Positions 5,284 through 7,254 of a stretch of 7,254 nt of DNA are shown piece after piece. The stretch is from assembly GCA_019232645.1 (NCBI GenBank), contig JAFANO010000542.1, positions 1 through 7,254 on the forward strand, read 5' to 3'. This DNA is from Planctomycetaceae bacterium. Lineage in GTDB: Bacteria; Planctomycetota; Planctomycetia; Isosphaerales; Isosphaeraceae. The notes under the pieces were generated by a model. That model was given only the letters and a program-made list of their open reading frames with translations, was not told the DNA's origin and made no database searches. The translations under genes and the position numbers were made by a program. Each line of letters begins with the position of its first letter. Position 1 is the stretch's first letter.

Positions 5284-7254
5284 TTGAGTCGCCCATCTTC
5301 GGCCCTGATCACGGCGGCCCTCGGGACCGCCATGACGGCCACAACGCTCATCGCCCAGCAGTCACCGTCACCCCCCGGCTCGGGGACGCCCGTTCCCTAT
5401 AGCTCGGCGATGATGGCCTCGCGCGGGGCGCATCACCTACTTCGCAACGCCTGGGACTACCTGGAATACCAGGAGTACGATCGCGCCCTGGCCCTGTTCC
5501 GCGAGGCGGAGGCCCGGAAGAACGAGCTGAACGACCAGCAGAAGCTCCAGCTTGCCCAGGGCATCGACCGGGCCCGGCGCGGGCTTCGCGAGGCCGCCAA
5601 CGCCTCGAGGCCGTCGTACGCCAGGTCCGGGTCGCTGCCCCGGCCCGGCGCCCTGGCGCTGGCCAGGCCGTCGCCCGAGGCCGAGGCTCCGGCGCGCGAT
5701 CCGCTCCAGCTCGCCAGCACCTCCAACGCGCCGGCGAGGACGGACGCCGATCCCGCCGACTTGCCTGCCCTGCCCACGTCGAGGCCGATGGAATTGTCCG
5801 AGGCGCCCGCCGCGAGCTCCGCGCCCGACCTGGCCGGCGAGGTCGCGGCGGCCACGAGCTCCGCGCCGCCGCCGGCCCCCGCGCCGCTGCCGGAGTCCGA
5901 CGAGCTTCGCGCCCCGGCCCCGGTACCTGCACTGCCGCCGGCCTCCGCGCCGCTGCCGGAGTCCGACGAGCTTCGCGTCCCGGCCCCGGCACATGCAACG
6001 CCGCCGGAGCCCGTGGACTTCGCCTCCGCACCCCCGCCGCCCTCCCCGCTCCTCGGCCCGACGGACCCGGCGGTAACGGTGGCGCCGAGCCCCAGGCCCG
6101 CGCTCGAGCCGACGGCGGCGCCGAACCTCAGGCCCGCGCTGACCCGCCAGAGCCTCGAACCGACGCCGAGGCCCGCGCTGACCCGTCCAAGCCTCGAGCC
6201 ATCACCGAGGCCCGCGCTGACCCGCTCGGCCTCCGAACCGATCACCTTGACCTCGGCAACGGTGCCTCCGACTCTGACTCCGCCCCCGGACGCGACCGAA
6301 CCCGACGCGGTGATGTTGCCCCCGCTGTCGAGCAGCCCGGCTCAGGCCCCGGCCGCCGCGCCGAGCCCAGACACCTTGCCCAGCTCGGCCCCGGCGGCGA
6401 CGACAGAGCCGGCCGCCGCGCCGAGCCCGGCCCCGGCCCCACGGGATGCGGCGTCGCTAGCGGCCCCTCCTCCGGTCCCCGAGCCTGCCGCGGCTCCGGC
6501 CGAACCGGTGGCGGAGCCCTCGGCCAAACCCGGCTCCCCGAACTTGGGACCCGACCTCGAGGACCTGGCCCCCTTGCCCCCGCTGCCCGAGGTGCCGCCG
6601 CAGACCCCCGCGACAACGACTGAGCCGCCGCCCGCCGAAGTGGCGCCACCGGCTTCGGCCCCTGCTCCCACAGCCGAGGCCACGCCTCCGACCGCACCAA
6701 ACGAGCCGCCCCTGACCGCGGGCGAACCCGTGGCGCCGGCCCCGGTCTCGACCGAGAAGATGCCCACGCTCCCGGCCGCGACTCCGGCTCGTGAGCCGGA
6801 AGTCTCGCTCCCCGCGGGGGACCCCTCAGTCCCGCACGCGCCCACTGAGGTCCAGACGAGCCCGGCCGCGGTCGAGCGGCCCGAGCCCTCGGCGCCGGCC
6901 GCCGAGGTGTCCGCGCCTGCGGCCGCGCCGGCCGCCGAGGTGCCCGCGCCGGCCGCCGAGGTGCCCGCGCCTGCGGCCGCGGTCGAGCGGCCCGAGCCCT
7001 CGGCGCCGGCCGCCGAGGTGTCCGCGCCTCCGGCCGCGCCGGCCGCAGTCGAGCGGCCTGAGCCCTCGGCGCCGGCCGCCGAGGTGCCCGCGCCTGCGGC
7101 GGCGGTCGAGCGGCCTGAGCCCTCGGCGCCGGCCGCCGAGGTGTCCGCACCTCCGGCCGCGCCGGCCGCCGAGGTGCCCGCGCCTGCGGCCGCGCCGGCC
7201 GCCGAGGTGCCCGCGCCTGCGCCCGCGCCGGCCGCGGTCGAGCGGCCTGAGCCC
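5284..7254 (+). CDS. Exported Pro/Ala-rich repeat protein with N-terminal TPR-like domain (partial, 3' end outside window)
   Basis: The frame opens at TTG (5284) and has no stop through the window edge, giving at least 657 residues. Residues 1-24 form a signal peptide (MSRPSS, then hydrophobic LITAALGTAMTATTLIA, likely cut before QQ), so the protein should be exported. Residues about 48-105 are a helical TPR-like unit with the pattern AWDYLEYQEYDRALALFREAE and a basic second helix (GIDRARRGLREA), a protein-interaction module. From about 115 onward the chain is Pro, Ala, Ser and Glu-rich and surely disordered. It carries a 22-residue duplication containing LPESDELR (200-243), three RPALTR repeats about 13 residues apart (272-319), and VERPEPSAPAAEV modules (from 527). 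Such tails act as periplasmic or surface spacers. I recognise no named family and cannot see the C-terminus, which may hold the functional domain. Codon use matches the host. Confidence 0.8.
   Translation, partial: MSRPSSALITAALGTAMTATTLIAQQSPSPPGSGTPVPYSSAMMASRGAHHLLRNAWDYLEYQEYDRALALFREAEARKNELNDQQKLQLAQGIDRARRGLREAANASRPSYARSGSLPRPGALALARPSPEAEAPARDPLQLASTSNAPARTDADPADLPALPTSRPMELSEAPAASSAPDLAGEVAAATSSAPPPAPAPLPESDELRAPAPVPALPPASAPLPESDELRVPAPAHATPPEPVDFASAPPPPSPLLGPTDPAVTVAPSPRPALEPTAAPNLRPALTRQSLEPTPRPALTRPSLEPSPRPALTRSASEPITLTSATVPPTLTPPPDATEPDAVMLPPLSSSPAQAPAAAPSPDTLPSSAPAATTEPAAAPSPAPAPRDAASLAAPPPVPEPAAAPAEPVAEPSAKPGSPNLGPDLEDLAPLPPLPEVPPQTPATTTEPPPAEVAPPASAPAPTAEATPPTAPNEPPLTAGEPVAPAPVSTEKMPTLPAATPAREPEVSLPAGDPSVPHAPTEVQTSPAAVERPEPSAPAAEVSAPAAAPAAEVPAPAAEVPAPAAAVERPEPSAPAAEVSAPPAAPAAVERPEPSAPAAEVPAPAAAVERPEPSAPAAEVSAPPAAPAAEVPAPAAAPAAEVPAPAPAPAAVERPEP
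5881..6012 (+). repeat. Tandem 66-bp duplication inside the Pro/Ala-rich gene
   Basis: The unit beginning at 5881 recurs at 5947. The first half is almost identical at the DNA level (encoding APLPESDELR) and the second half more diverged. The period of 66 bp preserves the reading frame (22 residues). Confidence 0.75.
6094..6240 (+). repeat. 39-bp in-frame repeats encoding RPALTR...EP
   Basis: AGGCCCGCGCTGACCCG starts at 6130, 6169 and 6208, exactly 39 bp apart, with a variant AGGCCCGCGCT at 6094. The units read RPALTRQSLEPTP, RPALTRPSLEPSP and RPALTRSASEP. They are more basic than the surrounding tail because of the two arginines per unit. Confidence 0.75.
6862..7254 (+). repeat. Modular VERPEPSAPAAEV repeats running off the window
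   Basis: VERPEP begins at 6871, 6982, 7048, 7105 and 7237. The first four are followed by SAPAAEV(S/P)AP, with variable numbers of PAAEVPAP spacers between them. The 48-base modules at 6871 and 6982 are identical in DNA, and those at 7048 and 7105 differ by a few bases, pointing to recent expansion. Spacing varies (111, 66, 57, 132 bp) but always by whole codons. Confidence 0.8.

Noticed and set aside
5552..6076. 174-codon plus-strand frame inside the Pro/Ala-rich gene
   Set aside because: Out-of-frame translation giving Arg/Pro-rich text. The overlapping frame from 5284 has the ribosome binding site, signal peptide and TPR-like segment.
5348..7150. Several minus-strand frames opposite the Pro/Ala-rich gene (such as 5457-6245 and 6242-7150)
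   Set aside because: Ser/Gly/Ala- or Arg/Pro-rich mirror translations of a repetitive GC-rich sense gene. None has a ribosome binding site and they conflict with the signal-peptide gene on the plus strand.
5881..7254. Repeats considered as a CRISPR array
   Set aside because: The repeats are in frame with a signal-peptide protein, vary in spacing by codons and have no unique spacers.

Overview
The window is high-GC bacterial DNA, with third codon positions almost all G or C. It holds two complete protein genes, one partial gene running off the right edge, and about 1.5 kb at the left end without a confident gene. The base composition and a signal-peptide protein with a short TPR-like helical domain followed by a huge Pro/Ala-rich tail resemble Isosphaeraceae-type Planctomycetes. 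That placement is an inference from texture, not a marker-gene assignment.

Left end (1-1501). From 1 to about 640 the DNA is much less GC-rich than the rest and has no believable gene. It is crowded with inverted repeats: a MITE-like element of about 94 bp bounded by CTAG (351-452), a 17-bp pyrimidine/purine stem (498-540), several smaller hairpins, and four copies of a CTTACG-A-(A/C)-A motif. From 640 to 1215 the DNA turns very GC-rich and looks coding-like, but in short, shifting frames, as expected of a decayed gene. From 1216 to 1362 lies a small AT-rich island. On the minus strand it carries a plausible promoter with phased A-tracts upstream, a 5' hairpin, a strong Shine-Dalgarno and an ATG that opens only eight codons.

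Middle (1502-4866). A minus-strand gene (1502-3106) encodes a polytopic Wzx/MATE-like polysaccharide flippase. It is divergent from the plus-strand guaB (3361-4866), which encodes IMP dehydrogenase, the committed step of guanine nucleotide synthesis. Their 254-bp shared intergenic region holds a good sigma70-type promoter for guaB, a weaker one for the flippase, and a dyad over the guaB -35 box. A TTGGCCTTG motif touches the -35 of each promoter, in opposite orientations.

Right end (4867-7254). A perfect 19-bp inverted repeat with a 48-nt loop follows guaB. After about 300 further non-coding bases, a TTG-started gene with a near-perfect ribosome binding site begins at 5284 and stays open to the window edge (657 codons). 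It encodes an exported protein with one TPR-like helical segment and more than 500 residues of Pro/Ala/Ser/Glu-rich sequence containing three different families of internal repeat. The three genes show no obvious shared pathway. I see no defence system, CRISPR array, tRNA or rRNA.
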